DNA of 64,000 nucleotides from Chinchilla lanigera. Taxonomy: Eukaryota; Chordata; Mammalia; Rodentia; Chinchillidae. The stretch lies in assembly GCF_000276665.1 (NCBI RefSeq), contig NW_004955438.1, forward strand, positions 8,938,338 through 9,002,337, in the 5' to 3' direction. Made by a program: the position numbers and the translations under genes. This document shows, one piece after another, positions 48,705 through 60,549 of this stretch (positions are counted from its first letter, which is position 1; each line of letters begins with the position of its first letter). The notes beneath the pieces were generated by a model. It was not told the DNA's origin, made no database searches, and saw only the letters and a list, made by a program, of their open reading frames with translations.

Positions 48705-48840
48705 GAACATTTGTGTAGCGTATGGTAGACATTGTCCTGGTGACTTTAATAATTTTTACAAAATGTCCTATGAATAATCCCCCCCTCTTGTACAAAAGAG
48801 GGAGCAGAGACAAAAGTATGCAATTTACAGGTCACACATT
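48705..48840 (-). mobile_element. MIR SINE (antisense)
   Basis: tttgtgtagcgtatggtaga, ttgtcctggtgactttaata, then 'cctatgaataatcccccc' and 'acaaaagagggagcagagac' and 'caatttacaggtcacacatt' follow the antisense MIR consensus through its whole 3' half (ggcactgttcta..., tacccccattttacagatgag..., aggtcacacag). Confidence 0.8.
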
Positions 48841-50900
48841 CAATGTGACTGACTTAGTAAAACATGACAGGTGTTCCTTGAAATGCAGGTTATCTTCCTG
48901 CAACTGTCATGATTTTAAGCCCTATGGAATTTTTTATTATAAAACTAAAATCTCTGCTATTAAATGATATTTACATTTGTCCTCAGGTTTCCTTGGTTAA
49001 CTTTAGTTTGACTTCACCTTGAATTTCAGAAGTTCAGGTGGTAGTTTAGTATCGTAGATCAAACATTTTCCACGGGTTGAGTATCAAGCTTTCCTTTTCA
49101 CCAACTCTATCCTTCTTAACAAGGCAAACCCCAGAGCCCTTGAAGATTTAGCTGGAGAGAGATTTCTTTTGTGGTTTAAAGCATTAGCAATATTCAAATT
49201 GATCAACCATCCCAAGAGGTTTCATTTCTGGGAAACAGAGGCATCTCCAATCACGAAAGTTAGGTCTCTATAAATAATGGAGTGCTGGGCATATCATGGT
49301 ACTGGGAAAAAGTAACAGAACTGCATACTTATTTCTGAGAAGAGGAGTTATTCAATCTGTAAAAGAAGTAGGAGCTTTTAAATGCTTTGTACTTAAGCCA
49401 GACTTCTTATATTCTCTTAATTATTTATGAATTACTTGATCTTAATACTCCTTTTATACTTTTCTAAGCCATCACCCATCTAACCATCTTTTAATTATTT
49501 TATTTTATATGCATATATATTCATAATACTCAGATTTCTTTGAATTTTGTTTTAAAGACAATTAATGTTACAAATTACTCCCTTAGCCCCCAGGCATGTG
49601 CTCAGAACTAAGAACCCTGAGTTTGCTTGAAGAAAGAAAAGGCTGCTCAATGCTGTTACATAAACAGGTAGATTCTTTAGTGGGCTCTGGGTTATTCAGC
49701 TCTTTTCTAAGGAAAATAAAGTATTAGAGTTATCAAACCATTCTAATATTAGCAATGCTTAGAAAGTGCTCATCTGGAATTAGTCAAGTAAATGGTATTT
49801 TTGGCACATTGAGCATTCCTGTTTGGTAGTCTGATAAACTGTCTATTGAAAAGAAAAGACAACCTTTAAAAAAAATCTATTTGTAGTCATTGGGCAACAC
49901 TGCCTATCTATGTTTGCCAGAGCTGAGAAACAGGGGAATCACTGAGTGTGACTCGGATTGGATATAAATATGTTGATAACATTATTTCTTGGTACTAGAA
50001 AAATTATCTGCAAATGTAAAGAAGGGATAAATGACACATACTGTACAATGTGGACTAGTTCCCTCTTTATCTTTCTTTGTTCTGGAAGTTAGCAGTGTTA
50101 TTTCTCTACAAGTCCCCCTCTCTGTCTTTGTAAATATCCCCCAGATGTCCTTAAATGCTTCTGAACATTTCTGGGAAACAAAGATTTGTCCATTTTCTGA
50201 GAACAAGGAAAAGTAAGAGGCTGAGCCCAGACGGGCCCAGTTGAGCCTCAGAATCCTCAAAGCACTGTTCATTTCTGAAATTCCTTTTGTTCTTGCATAT
50301 GATTCTCTCCCAGACAGCGTTCTGAGCAGGAAAGAAAAGAAGAAAGGGACAATTTGTCTATTGATTCAATCTTCAGGCAGCATTTGATGTACCCAGGACT
50401 TGGAAAAGGTCTGAAACTGCATTAGTTTGTGACAAATGTGAATTATCATCTTTCTGTGTCAAGTTGTTCACGTCTTTTGATAACACAGTGGATGATATGT
50501 TCTTAGCGCATTTATCATGCCACTTAACCTACCCTGGAAGAAAACTCTTATACCCGTAGGGAGAGCTTCCATTACCAAGTTATCCAATATTCATCTCGCC
50601 CTAAGTGCAACCTCTAAAGATAAAGTCCAATTTATACAATCAATTTCTCTTAACCACGCCATTCAACAATGACTGGAAATGACCCCAAAGAGTGGAAGAG
50701 TATGACCATCAAAAAAGAGATTTTTATTTTAAATTTGAGCACATTTTTTCCACGCTCATTATTTATATTTTGCTATTACAAATGGTAATGTAACATGTGC
50801 ATCAGTACATATTACTCATTGAATTTTTTCATTAAATGTTTAGCTTCTTTATACAGCATTGGTAAGTGTTTATTAAAATAAAACGTACCATAAGAAAATT
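48841..50900. other. No recognised feature
   Basis: About 2 kb without an assigned repeat. The 96-codon minus frame at 49982-50272 and its 61-codon plus-strand shadow have no recognisable domain. Confidence 0.4.
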
Positions 50901-50901
50901 C

Positions 50902-51063
50902 GGGCCTGGCGTGGTGGCGCACACCTGTAATCCTAGCACTCAGAAGGCTGAGGCAGGAGAATCGTTGTGAGTTCTAGGCCAGCCTGGGCTACAAAGTAAG
51001 CTCAAGACCAGCCTGAAGTGCATAGTGATACCCTGTCTCAAAGACAGAAAAAAAAAAAAAGAA
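50902..51063 (+). mobile_element. B1 SINE with 9-bp target duplication
   Basis: gggcctggcgtggtggcgca, cctgtaatcctagcactcag, gttctaggccagcctgggct, 'gctcaagaccagcctgaagt' and 'accctgtctcaaagacag', then poly-A. aagaaaatt is at 50892-50900 and again at 51064-51072. This is the best-preserved B1 here, with both internal copies and an intact 5' end including CpGs. Confidence 0.95.
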
Positions 51064-51072
51064 AAGAAAATT

Positions 51073-52108
51073 GGAATGTAAAAACCAATTTTTAAATGCA
51101 GGTTATTATTTGTGATTATTTTATTAATTAAATTGACATTGAATGGACATATAATATGATAATGTTTTTCTTGTTGGACGTGGGTCAAGGAATGCAAACT
51201 AACTCATGGTGTTAGAAAATAGAGTTTGAGAAATTAACTGAGAAATTAACCTGATGTTTCCAACAAGCCCAAGAAGATTTCATTCACAAAGAAATAAACA
51301 ATGCTGGGGTCAGGAAGAGCTTACGATGCAATATGAATTACTTTAGTTTGTTATTCTTTATCGATCAAATAACTTGACTGTAACAGAAGAGTGCTTCGAT
51401 ATGGTGCTCTCCAAAGCAAACCACAGACACTGCAACAAAAATCTGAAGAGTAATGCATGATTATACTGATTCCAGTCCTTTCATGAAACTCTGCCCTTTA
51501 TTCAATTGATCTTTATGGAAACCTGTTTTGGGGGCCAAAAAATATTAAGGTTTGAATACAGTTCTTTAGTGTTTAGCAAAAACTCCTACATAGAGAGAGA
51601 TGACTTCTCTGGCTAAGCAGTTTGACTGTAGAGAGTATTTGAATGGTTAGTAAATACTGATGAATCTTAATTCCCATCTTCTGAGATTCTATTTCAACAT
51701 CTCACACAGGTATGGCTTACCCTTTCCTGAAATGCTAGGTGTACCTGTAGCTGCTGGGCTGACGCAGTCACATGACGGGCCCTGAGGCAAAAAAAAAAAA
51801 AAACAAAAACATAACTTTTTTTCAAATACTGATCAGATTAGACCTATTTTCTTCCTTGCTTCTCAGGGGCTTTTTTGTCACCCACAAGGACTGCTCCTGC
51901 TTAATACTCACCAAATTCCTGTTCTAATTTTATTTTGGGAAGACAGGGAGTAGGTGTACCTCCTGAAGCATTTGGAAAGTATAATTGTGGTTTTAAACTT
52001 AGTTTTTCATAGAAGAAGCGATTTTTTTTTTTTACAAAAGTAATGAATCAAAGTAAAATCCAACATCTAACTGAAGTCACTATTCCTGGTCATTAAAATA
52101 ATTTTGCA
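51073..52108. other. No recognised feature
   Basis: Plain sequence. A short GC-richer patch with two CpGs precedes a 15-base A run at about 51788. It could be a truncated retroelement tail, but its body is not recognisable. Confidence 0.35.
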
Positions 52109-52290
52109 GTTGGATATAACACACCTCTAATCCCAACACTCTGCAAGGCTGAGGCAGGAGGACAGCGAATTTAAGACCAGGCTGAACAATTTATCAATTT
52201 AGCAAGACACTGTCTCAAAATAAAATAATAATAATAGAAGGCTAGAGATAATAGCTCAGGGCCAAGGCCCTAGGTTCAATTCCCATTGCC
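52109..52290 (+). mobile_element. Composite B1-ID SINE
   Basis: The left half is an old B1 (acctctaatcccaacactct, ggctgaggcaggaggacagc, ttaagaccaggctgaacaat, acactgtctcaaaataaaat). A short aataataatag linker follows, then an ID-type half with ggctagagataatagctcag and a gccctaggttcaattcccat B-box region. The ID half lacks the 'gcctgcctggcaagc' middle, which fits the dimeric B1-dID elements known from several rodent families. Confidence 0.75.
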
Positions 52291-52999
52291 AAAATGTTTC
52301 TCAGTATGATCTGCTGAATAATCATATATGTGTTCTATGGTTTGCCATTGATATATATATATATTTATTTACAATACGTTTCACTTGTCACCATTTGGAC
52401 AATGAAACCCAAGTGTCACTTTTATTTTCTAACCCTCTTAGTCAAATAAATTCCTGTTTGGCTTTGTTAATCACATGAGAAGATAGTACAAGCATAGGAC
52501 AAATTTTTTTCCTTTTGGTTGTAAATTGTTTCATCTCACTTTATGTAATTACTTATGAAACTAAACTCTAAAGACAGAGGAGCACATAGTCTGAAGACAT
52601 TATGTGACAGATTTTATTCAGGTCAAATATTTCAGAGCCCCAGATTTAAGCTGCATTAAGTTCCTGTTTTGGGTAATCTCTGTCCTTTGAGAGAACTGCA
52701 TCTTGGCTATGGAAAGTAGAAACTAAGGGGTAATGTGGACTCCAATGGAGTGTTGGTTTTTTATTTGGACTAAATCTCATAGGACAAAGTGGATGTCAAC
52801 AAGGATCATGCAAAGAAATTCACGTTATTTATACGACTTCAGGGGACCAAGCCAAAATTAACCTAGGACTCAAACTTAACCATTGAGTGTTTATTTTAAT
52901 TTTCAGCACTTTAATGTCCACAACAACAGAACGTGGTCCTGAGTAACGTGTGTCCTGTATTCATAATTTTTTTTTATTCTTCGATTGACGGAATGGGAG
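52291..52999. other. No recognised feature
   Basis: Plain sequence with a short (ta)n run near 52350. Confidence 0.4.
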
Positions 53000-53244
53000 G
53001 GTGTATTCATTTAGGTTCTCTAGATGATCAGAATCAACGGGAAAACGTATGTTCATGTGTCTGTATGACTGCGCGATGAGATTTGCTCATGTGATTATTA
53101 AGGCTATGAGCCCCCAACTCTACTTTCAGCAAACTGGCAACCCAGGAAAATCAATGTAATATTTCCAATTTGAGTCTGAATATCTGAGAATGAAGAGAGC
53201 TGATCAACTAAACTAAAACCATGATCAAAGGAGAAGACAATGTC
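53000..53244 (+). mobile_element. Old LTR-like repeat, left part (interrupted)
   Basis: tgtattcatttaggttctct, a 'gatcagaatcaacgggaaa' piece, 'ctcatgtgattattaaggct' and aaactggcaacccaggaaaa follow the start of a common mammalian repeat (consensus-like ggttctccagagaaacagaa, ctcatgtgattatggaggct, ctggagacccaggaaag). It is cut at 53244 by a solo LTR and resumes at 53623. Confidence 0.6.
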
Positions 53245-53622
53245 TGTTATGGTTTGTATCTAGATGTCCCCTGAAAGCCTCTTGCATTCATGAGAGATGA
53301 CCTTGTTGGAGGTTGCTGAATCTAGAGTTTGTGATTGGTTTATTTTCCAATGCTGGGATTGGGAGTGAGTGAAAACCTGGCCTAGGGCGGGTAGCCTGCA
53401 TACAGTACAAGGGAGGGAAGGAGGCTTGCTCTCTCTTCCTCTCTTGTTGTTTTTGCTGTCTTCCACAGACAAATTGTTGCACCTGTGTCATGCCAATCTG
53501 CCTTAGAGCCAGCTGATTATGGGCTGCAACCTCTATAAACTATAAGCTAAATAAACCTTTCCTTCCTTAACTTTGGGTGTTGGGTATTTTGTCTCAGCAA
53601 CAAGAGAAAAGTAACTAAGACA
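53245..53622 (+). mobile_element. MaLR-type solo LTR nested in an older repeat
   Basis: It starts tgttatggtttgtatctaga and ends agtaactaagaca, giving TG...CA ends. Flanks atgtc (53240-53244) and gtgtc (53623-53627) match at 4 of 5 bases. Inside it has gggtagcctgcatacagtac, agccagctgattatgggctg and a taagctaaataaaccttt polyadenylation-type region, shared with the copies at 25565 and 3711. Two overlapping minus-strand frames (53260-53491) are in different frames of the same LTR and are not genes. Confidence 0.87.
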
Positions 53623-53865
53623 GTGTCTCAGTTTAAAGAGAGAGAAAATTAAGTTTTTCATTCTTTGCCTTTTGTTCTACCTGAGCCTGCAAGGGATTGA
53701 ATAAGGTCTACCTGTATTGAGGAGAGTAATCCACCTTATTCAGTCTATAGGTTCAAGAGTTAATCTCATCCACAATCTTTCTCATGCAGAATAATATTTA
53801 ACCCAAGTTCTTGGGACCTGTGGCCTAGTTAAGAGGACATGTAAAATTAATCATCATGCAGGAGG
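53623..53865 (+). mobile_element. Old LTR-like repeat, right part
   Basis: The host repeat resumes with gtgtctcagtttaaagagag, then 'cttttgttctacctgagcct', 'gcaagggattgaataaggtc', a 'ccaccttattcagtctatag' block, aatctcatccacaatctttc and 'ggcctagttaagaggacatg', in the same order as the consensus expected after the left part. This shows the LTR inserted into it. Confidence 0.65.
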
Positions 53866-54740
53866 TAGACATGCTCAAGGTTAAGTCTATTTATAATGTT
53901 CATTTAGTTCTCTTCCAGATTATCCACCCACTGAAAATCTGCACACATTGCTATGGAAAATTATTTGGTTCTAATTAATTCAACTCATCACACAAATTAT
54001 TGGGCTCCTCCACTTACGAAATTTGATGCTAAACTGGAGCAGAAACTGAGTGGTGTGAAGACCTTAACATAATTTGGTATTGAGAAAGAGGTGCACCCTG
54101 GATGCTGTGGGAAGCAGAATATAAGAGATATGGTAGATGTAAGCTATTGTCAAAGGAACAAAAGAGAGTAAAGAGGTGACTTTTTACTGAGATAAGGATT
54201 ATGTCAAAGAAAGGCCTGAATTTTCCTGAATTCTGAAAAATGAAAAGGAAGGTTTGAAAATGGTTGACTTATTATTATATCTAATCACTCATTATCACTT
54301 TGAAGCAAATGTGTTTCTGTAGCCTGGAATACTGACAGAGCAAATGAGCGTGAACCATGTGTCTCACCCAGGATTCCCACTGAACCCTTGTAGCACGCCT
54401 GAAATATTTCAGTTCAACCCCAAGGAACATGCTGGACAGAGTACCCACAGTTGGGTTATTTCTCAGATTGTGCAGTTCTGGCCTCAAAGAGAAGTCATTC
54501 AGAAGGAAGAGCACTTGTTGAATATCACTGAGTAGAAAAAGAATATATTGATCCTTAAGGAGTCTCACAGTATAATTCAACAGTTTCCTTACAGAACCTA
54601 TTCTCAGCCCCAAATTAATCCTGTTCCATGTAGCTAGCAGTGAATTAGGAACTATGGTAAAATATGCCTTTTGGTTCAACATTTTCTGTAATGTGTAGTA
54701 AAATAGTACTCTAGAAAAATCAATTTTAACTATTAACTGT
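53866..54740. other. No recognised feature; longest open frame overlaps here
   Basis: The window's longest frame (54281-54895, minus, 204 codons) covers most of this. Its first fifty or so codons are translated from the composite SINE at 54742-54912. Nothing in the rest resembles a protein family, so I do not call a gene. Confidence 0.45.
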
Positions 54741-54741
54741 T

Positions 54742-54912
54742 TTGTGGTATTAGGAATTGAACCCAGGGCTTTGCACTGATTTGTATCTGCAACAGTTTTT
54801 AATGTTTGTTTGTTGGTTTGTTTGTTTGTGACAGGGTTTTTGTAAGTCACTGAGTTGTACAGGCTGGGCTTGAACTTGTGATCCTCCTGCCTCATCCTCC
54901 TAGAAGTGCTAG
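54742..54912 (-). mobile_element. Composite B1-ID SINE (antisense)
   Basis: On the minus strand a B1 end (54912 to about 54825, plus-strand gtgatcctcctgcctcatcc, ggctgggcttgaacttgtga and a 'gtgacagggtttttg' end) is followed by a (caaa)n linker. An ID-type end follows (plus-strand 'gtggtattaggaattgaacc', cagggctttgcac). The half order B1 then ID matches the copy at 52109-52290 and supports a dimeric SINE family. Confidence 0.75.
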
Positions 54913-55995
54913 AAAAAATTATCTTTCATACTAGGTGGAAAATTATTGGGCAGACTTTCTTATTATTTTTGTACTAGATGAAAGTTGTACACATCAACAT
55001 TTCTGTAATAATAATGTGTAATTTTTATTGATCTTCTTTCCTCGTTCTGACCTTTTATAAAGAATGGCTATAATAGATATGTGCAAAATGGGAGGGCAGA
55101 ATAGAAAAATGGAATTTTTTGGTGGTATAATTAAGAATACAGAAGATATAGATAGTCTTTATGACAAATATAATCTAAGTTGGGACAAGCAAGTTTTCTG
55201 CTAAAATAAATGGTATATATCATTAGTATAGTAACTGTTGTAGAATGACTTCTGTATTAGACACGCCAACATTTGGGAGAAGTTATATATTATAAGAGTC
55301 TAAAGTCAGTAAAAAATCTTTTTAGAACACTGGTACAGGTGAGTGATAAGTTCACTCTTACTTCCCTGATGTTCAGCTCATATTCTTTTTGGTATACCAC
55401 ACGGATCTTGCAGCATGCATTTTATACCAGTTCATATGTTTTTTCACTAAGATGTCTTTCATATCCATTCACCGCTTGGTATAGTGCTTCCATTCTTGCC
55501 TTATCTTCAGTGAATTTTTTCTTGCACCACTACAATGCTTTTTGGACAGACTCTTTTGTTACTAGTTTTTTATTTATGCCAGTTGTTAATTTACTGTCTT
55601 TACATTTCAAACCCATTGTGTTTTCTCAGCTTTGCAATACTGTAGAACAACCTTATCCAAGATATTTCTTTCCATCTTGCAGAATATCATGGGAAATGGA
55701 AAGATGAAAAAGGGGCTTGTCTTTCTGACTCAAGGTCACATTTTTGTGGATTTTTAATCCCCAAAACTACAATGCTTGATGCATAATAAAGAGAAAGAGA
55801 AGGAAAAAAGAGACATATGTCTTAAAGGACTAATACTCTTTTATTGGTCCTGGCAGGTAAAAACATATGTTATCTGGAGCCACAGAGAATAAACTTTTCC
55901 ATAATAAAAATAATAATTTCATTAAAATAGAGATGCCTCAACAAAAACTGAGATATCTGTGTCTAACTCTTCACATAAAAGTGTGCCTCAACCAT
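54913..55995. other. No recognised feature; unusual 144-codon frame
   Basis: A plus-strand frame of 144 codons (55273-55707) is open in AT-rich DNA. It is rich in Phe, Ser, Tyr and Leu, as T-rich sequence would be. I recognise no domain on either strand, and there is no flanking splice or polyadenylation pattern. The rest is plain. Confidence 0.35.
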
Positions 55996-56009
55996 AGAAA
56001 GTTTATTCT

Positions 56010-56098
56010 ATTGATTTGTTTTTTTGGTACCGGGAATCAAACTCATGACCTCAAGCTTGCCAGGCAGGCACTTGCACCACTGAGCTACATCCCTGGCT
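56010..56098 (-). mobile_element. ID SINE (antisense) with perfect 14-bp target duplication
   Basis: ggtaccgggaatcaaactca, tgacctcaagcttgccaggc and ccactgagctacatccctgg. agaaagtttattct is at 55996-56009 and exactly again at 56099-56112. The tail is short (ttgatttgtttttt). Confidence 0.95.
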
Positions 56099-56112
56099 AG
56101 AAAGTTTATTCT

Positions 56113-58091
56113 TGAACATCAATAAGAATAAGGCAGAGTGAATGTTTAATGAAGGAATGATGGGGTACAATTCAAATACCAGAGGAGGAATTTGAGGGAG
56201 ATCATCATTAAGAGTCTTTGAACACTGAGATGTTATTCTTGATTTCATAGAATAACCGTCCACTTGAACCTTCCCTGCCTTCTGAAATACTCACTTTTTC
56301 TCCTGTGCGCCATCATTACTGTTTTGAGATTTGTCCTGCCAGCAGTGTTTGAGGCTGTATCGGTTATGTAGTTGAGTTAATGCATCTGTAGTGAATGGGG
56401 ATGCAAGCTGCTACTCCTAATTTTCAGTTTTAATCACCAGAAAATGCACAGCTGCCTGATGGAAAATAGTGGAGTTTAATGTGAACTTCTTCACGTCAAC
56501 ATTTCAGTTTTCCCTCATTACCTTGTTTCCTGAACAAATACTCCACATTCTCCAATGCTTAGTAGACAATAAATCAGGGATGCAGCTCATTTAGCAGCCA
56601 CATTGCAAAGGATTTATTCTGTCTGAGGCTTCAGAAGTTGAGGCAAGACTTACTCAATCTTCTATATTCACCCCTCAAATTAAAAAAAAAATATGCTATG
56701 AAACAAACTGTCTTGGGGAAAAGTAATATAGAGCATTTAAAAATCACTGATAAACTAAGGACATACTCCTCCAGCCCAATGGACTTTTTCTCCTCTGATT
56801 TGGAGCATGCATTCCTTTTCAGAATTCTAAATTTATCTCCTTTTGTCTAAAAGATGATTTATTCTCCAGAACACAGTAAAAATCCTGTTGGATTTTAAAA
56901 TCTGGAGAGTTCTGTAAACTCCAAACAGGAATTTACACACCAGAACTGGCCAATCGTCCATCCCGTTGAGCATCCTGCTTCCTATTGTGTCTAATGATGG
57001 ATGGCTTAGGAGAAAGCCATTAAATTCACCATGATGTCCTTAATTGAGAAATATAGTCGTGCCAACTGTATTTCTCCTTGACTCTGGTATCCAGTTAGTT
57101 TATTCCACGGTGCTCGAGGCATGAAAACTATTTATCTCAGTATTACTGCTACAGAGATTTTTTTTACAACAACACACTATTAAATTTCTCCTAAGCATCT
57201 GATCCTTAATTGAATCATATTAACTTCTGCTGATTAGCAACTCACTATAGAGTGAATAAGTAATCACAGTCCACGGTTTAATTTTGTTTATAAACTTCCA
57301 ACCAAATGTATACAAACTTGTGATACCTCTTACTATATGAACTTCTTAATGTAACAGTAATAAAAAAAGTGACCCAGTAAAAGTGAACATATTAAGAAAT
57401 CTATAATTAGTTATAGGATGCATTATTTAGCTATTAAACTACAAAGAGAGAAAGTTTAATTCATGATTTGTGAATGTTTCAAGACCTCTCTGTACTATTT
57501 GCTTAAACCTTTTAGGATCCCCATATTTCTTTACTGGGAGAAAATTGCCACTAAGTTAGGCTACATTAATATGAAATATGCTTAGCAATATCCTGGCTTG
57601 GAAACTACTAACAACGTGCTAACTGTTTTTCAGGACTGTGTGGACAGTATACTTTATCTTTTATTTTTTTTTTTTACAACAGGGGTGCAAACCAGTTCAG
57701 GAGACTCTGCTGACAGTGTTAAGCTCTTGCTGGAAGGGCTGTAAGTAAACAGCCTATGTCATGGATGCACTCAACTCATTGTCACCACCTACAGAATGTT
57801 GAGCAATGCCAATGAAGACAGAATTTCGCATTAGGACCCCGTGCTTCTCTGGGTTAACTGCTCCTCGGGCTCTTTGGGAAGCAGACCTTTCTATGTGTTG
57901 GCAGACTAAGGGGAACGATATGTCGAAAACTTTCTCACTTCATTTTTTAAAAACATAGTTTATTTATAGCAATGTACAGACTAATGGAGAGGAGGGCTAG
58001 GCAAAGCACTAATCCTTGAATGGTTCTCTGTGTTTTATTTTATTTTGTTTTGTTTTGATTTTACACAGACAGCTTGACGAGTCATCTATTG
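56113..58091. other. No recognised feature
   Basis: Nearly 2 kb with no assigned repeat. The part from about 56880 to 57480 is unusually free of repeat signatures and carries several TAATTGA-like cores (near 57042 and 57208), so it might include conserved non-coding sequence, with no direct proof. A 15-base T run is near 57664. Confidence 0.35.
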
Positions 58092-58660
58092 TCTTAGTCA
58101 CTTTCTTCCTTACTGAGACGCAATCCTGGATGCCAACCATGCAAAGGAAGGCGAGGTCTATTTTGACTCGTGTTTCAGTCTGTATTTAGCTGGCTCCAAG
58201 GCATGTTGACATAGCAGAGTTGCATGGTGGAGGGGAGCTGAGGGCAGCTGCTCATGGCGTGGTGTCCAAGATGCAGAGAGAGAATGAAGAAAGGAGAGAG
58301 AAACAGATAAACCCTTACATCTGCACACCCTTGTATCATCAGACCCTTAAAGTTTTTGCACAGAAGTTTTACCTCTTAGCAGCCAGCCAGCTATAAGCTC
58401 AGCCGTGAATTAATCCGCTAATGATTATCATGGGGCTATGTTCCAGAAACCTTCCAAAAGCGCATCTATTATTTTTTCTTTTTGTTGTTGTTGTTTTTTG
58501 TTCTGGTACCAGGAATTGAACTCATGACCTTGCGCTTGCCAGGCAAGCACTGTGACACTGAGCTAAATCTGCAGCCCCCAACAGCACATCTATGAGCCTT
58601 TCAGGCTGTGAGGGAGCATGTAGATAGAAGCTTTAACAGCTTCTCTGAATGAGGAAACAG
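58092..58660 (-). mobile_element. MaLR-type LTR (MTD-like), antisense, split by an ID
   Basis: tgtcttagtcactttcttcc, gaggtctattttgactcgtg, ttagctggctccaaggcatg, a gcatggtggaggggagctga block and cagagagagaatgaagaaag follow an antisense rodent MaLR LTR. After the ID, the sequence gagcctttcaggctgtgagg may be its last part. The ID at 58470-58582 is inserted in it. Confidence 0.65.
58470..58582 (-). mobile_element. ID SINE (antisense) with near-perfect target duplication
   Basis: A (ttg)n/poly-T tail, then ctggtaccaggaattgaact, catgaccttgcgcttgccag and gacactgagctaaatctgca. agcgcatctat (58459-58469) and agcacatctat (58583-58593) match at 10 of 11 bases. It pairs in reverse with the ID at 58741. 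Confidence 0.94.
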
Positions 58661-58740
58661 AAATCAGTCCAGGGTAATGGTCAAATACGAAAGCTTTTCT
58701 CTCTGAACAATAATATATTAACAAAAATTTTATTTATGTG

Positions 58741-58849
58741 GGGGCAGGGGATTTAGCTCAGCGGCAAAAAGCGCCTGCCTGGCAAGCACAAGGTCGTGAG
58801 TTCGGTTCCCGGTACCAGAGAAAAACAAAACAAAACAAAAAAAAAAATG
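58741..58849 (+). mobile_element. ID SINE with target duplication
   Basis: ggggcaggggatttagctca, aaagcgcctgcctggcaagc and 'cgtgagttcggttcccggta', with a (caaaa)n tail. tatttatgtg is at 58731-58740 and again at 58850-58859. The core has kept CpGs, suggesting a young copy. Confidence 0.95.
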
Positions 58850-58904
58850 TATTTATGTGTATGATTAATGTTACTGAAATAGGGTTTATTTAGGTATCAT
58901 GGAA

Positions 58905-59400
58905 TGAATGGCAGGAGCACAAGACTTGCACATAGATGTCCTTGAACTGAACACTTGACCTACATAGCCACTGCTATGTGGAATAAAACAAATACCATCC
59001 ATTCTGCATTAATGTACTTGATAGGGATTCTATAAAGCACAGGGACTATTGGCATACTAGTGATAAGCAGCATATACTATGGTAGCCTCAAAAGACTATA
59101 ATGCAGTTGAAAAATTCTTATAACCTAGTTACATTGGAGTTGTATGCTATGCCACTGGCAAAAGCAAACCTACAGGATTGCCAGTCTTACAAAATAGAGC
59201 ACATATGAGTAGACATTGCACAGAGTCCTTGATAATGATAATAAATGACTATGTGGCTAGTTTCTATATCTACTACACTATCCCGCATCAAGTGATTGAC
59301 TTAGATGCTCTAGGTTTGTGTAAGTGCACTCTATGACAGTCATGCAGCAACAAACTCCTCAGATTATAGCCCTGTCACTGAAAGACATGTGGCTTAAAGT
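58905..59400 (+). mobile_element. Old interspersed mammalian repeat (family unassigned)
   Basis: ctcaaaagactataatgcag, ttgaaaaattcttataacct, 'caaacctacaggattgccag', 'cttgataatgataataaatg' and 'ctaggtttgtgtaagtgcac' plus tctatgacagtcatgcagca occur in this order in a widespread old mammalian repeat that I recognise but cannot name safely. Its usual copies contain CpG-rich ends, which are mostly lost here. Confidence 0.55.
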
Positions 59401-60549
59401 GTTGCTGCTATAGAGCACATTCCATTATTATCCACCTATGAGTCAAACAAATCACAAAGTGTATACGAATTATTGCTATACATTTTTGATAAGTATTTTT
59501 TTCTCTACTTATTGAGATCTTGTGAAAAATGTGTTGAACATAATTTGCATTATTGAAAGACCATTTTAGACTAGGTCCCAGCCTGTCTCTCCCTGAATGA
59601 ATATACATAGCAGATGCACTTGATTGGTAGTGTGTCTACTCAGTGCTGTCAGGATTACCATCATATTCTTAAGAGGTTTCCCATTTTCTCCAAGAATATA
59701 CATGTGTATAGGAGGGTGCTGTAGGCAAACAGGTAGAAGTTAATTTGTGCCTTGCTTAAACCTTTGGCTTGAAATAAAACCCCACAAATAATCTCTGTTC
59801 CATGAATCTGAAGAAAAATATGTAGGTCAGCAAATGTAAAGGCTGACAAGCACTTAACAAATATCTGAGGTCAGCATGTGCTGTCATAATTTGTGAGAGT
59901 ACCGAGGACTCAGTGGTATACACACTTACACAAAATCTATGTGGTTCGGAACAGAATCTGGAATACTGCCTGATTTTTCCCTTGAACATGTTCACACTCT
60001 ACATGTGTACTTCTTCTGTTTTAGAAGACAGCTCCTTGGTTAAAGTTTTGATCAATCTTTTAAATATTTTGTTTAAAATTTTCATGTTCAATTTCAGAAA
60101 ACTTCACAAGAGCCCATCAGTATAAATTTCTCTATGAAAAATAAAAACTTTTTAAATTTTTGGTACCTTATATTACAGACAATGTTCTTATATGTAACAT
60201 TTCTTATATCCAAATTTGGTGAAAGCATTTGTTGAATTTCATACTTGAATCTACATACATTTGAATATTAAACTATTGAATATTATACAGGGGTTTATTG
60301 TATATTTTCATTTTTCTTTTGTGAATTATGTTAATTTTCTATTACCACAATTATCGCTTATTTAATGTTATTTCTTAGCATGTCTATATTGAAATACTCT
60401 CAGCTACATGTGATTCAAACATTTTTTCTAATTTTATAATCTTCACCCTCATAGAATCAAATTTGATTCTTAGAAATAAAATCTATAATTCTTACATTTT
60501 GAATTTCATCTGTTTTTATGCTTATTGTTAAATTCTTTAATAGACTCTA
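59401..60549. other. No recognised feature
   Basis: AT-rich sequence with overlapping short frames on both strands (59408-60125) but no domain, SINE or L1 landmark. Confidence 0.4.

Noticed and set aside
54281..54895. 204-codon minus-strand open frame, the longest in the window
   Set aside because: Its N-terminal part is translated from a composite B1-ID SINE (54742-54912), and the remainder has no recognisable domain, splice site or conserved motif.
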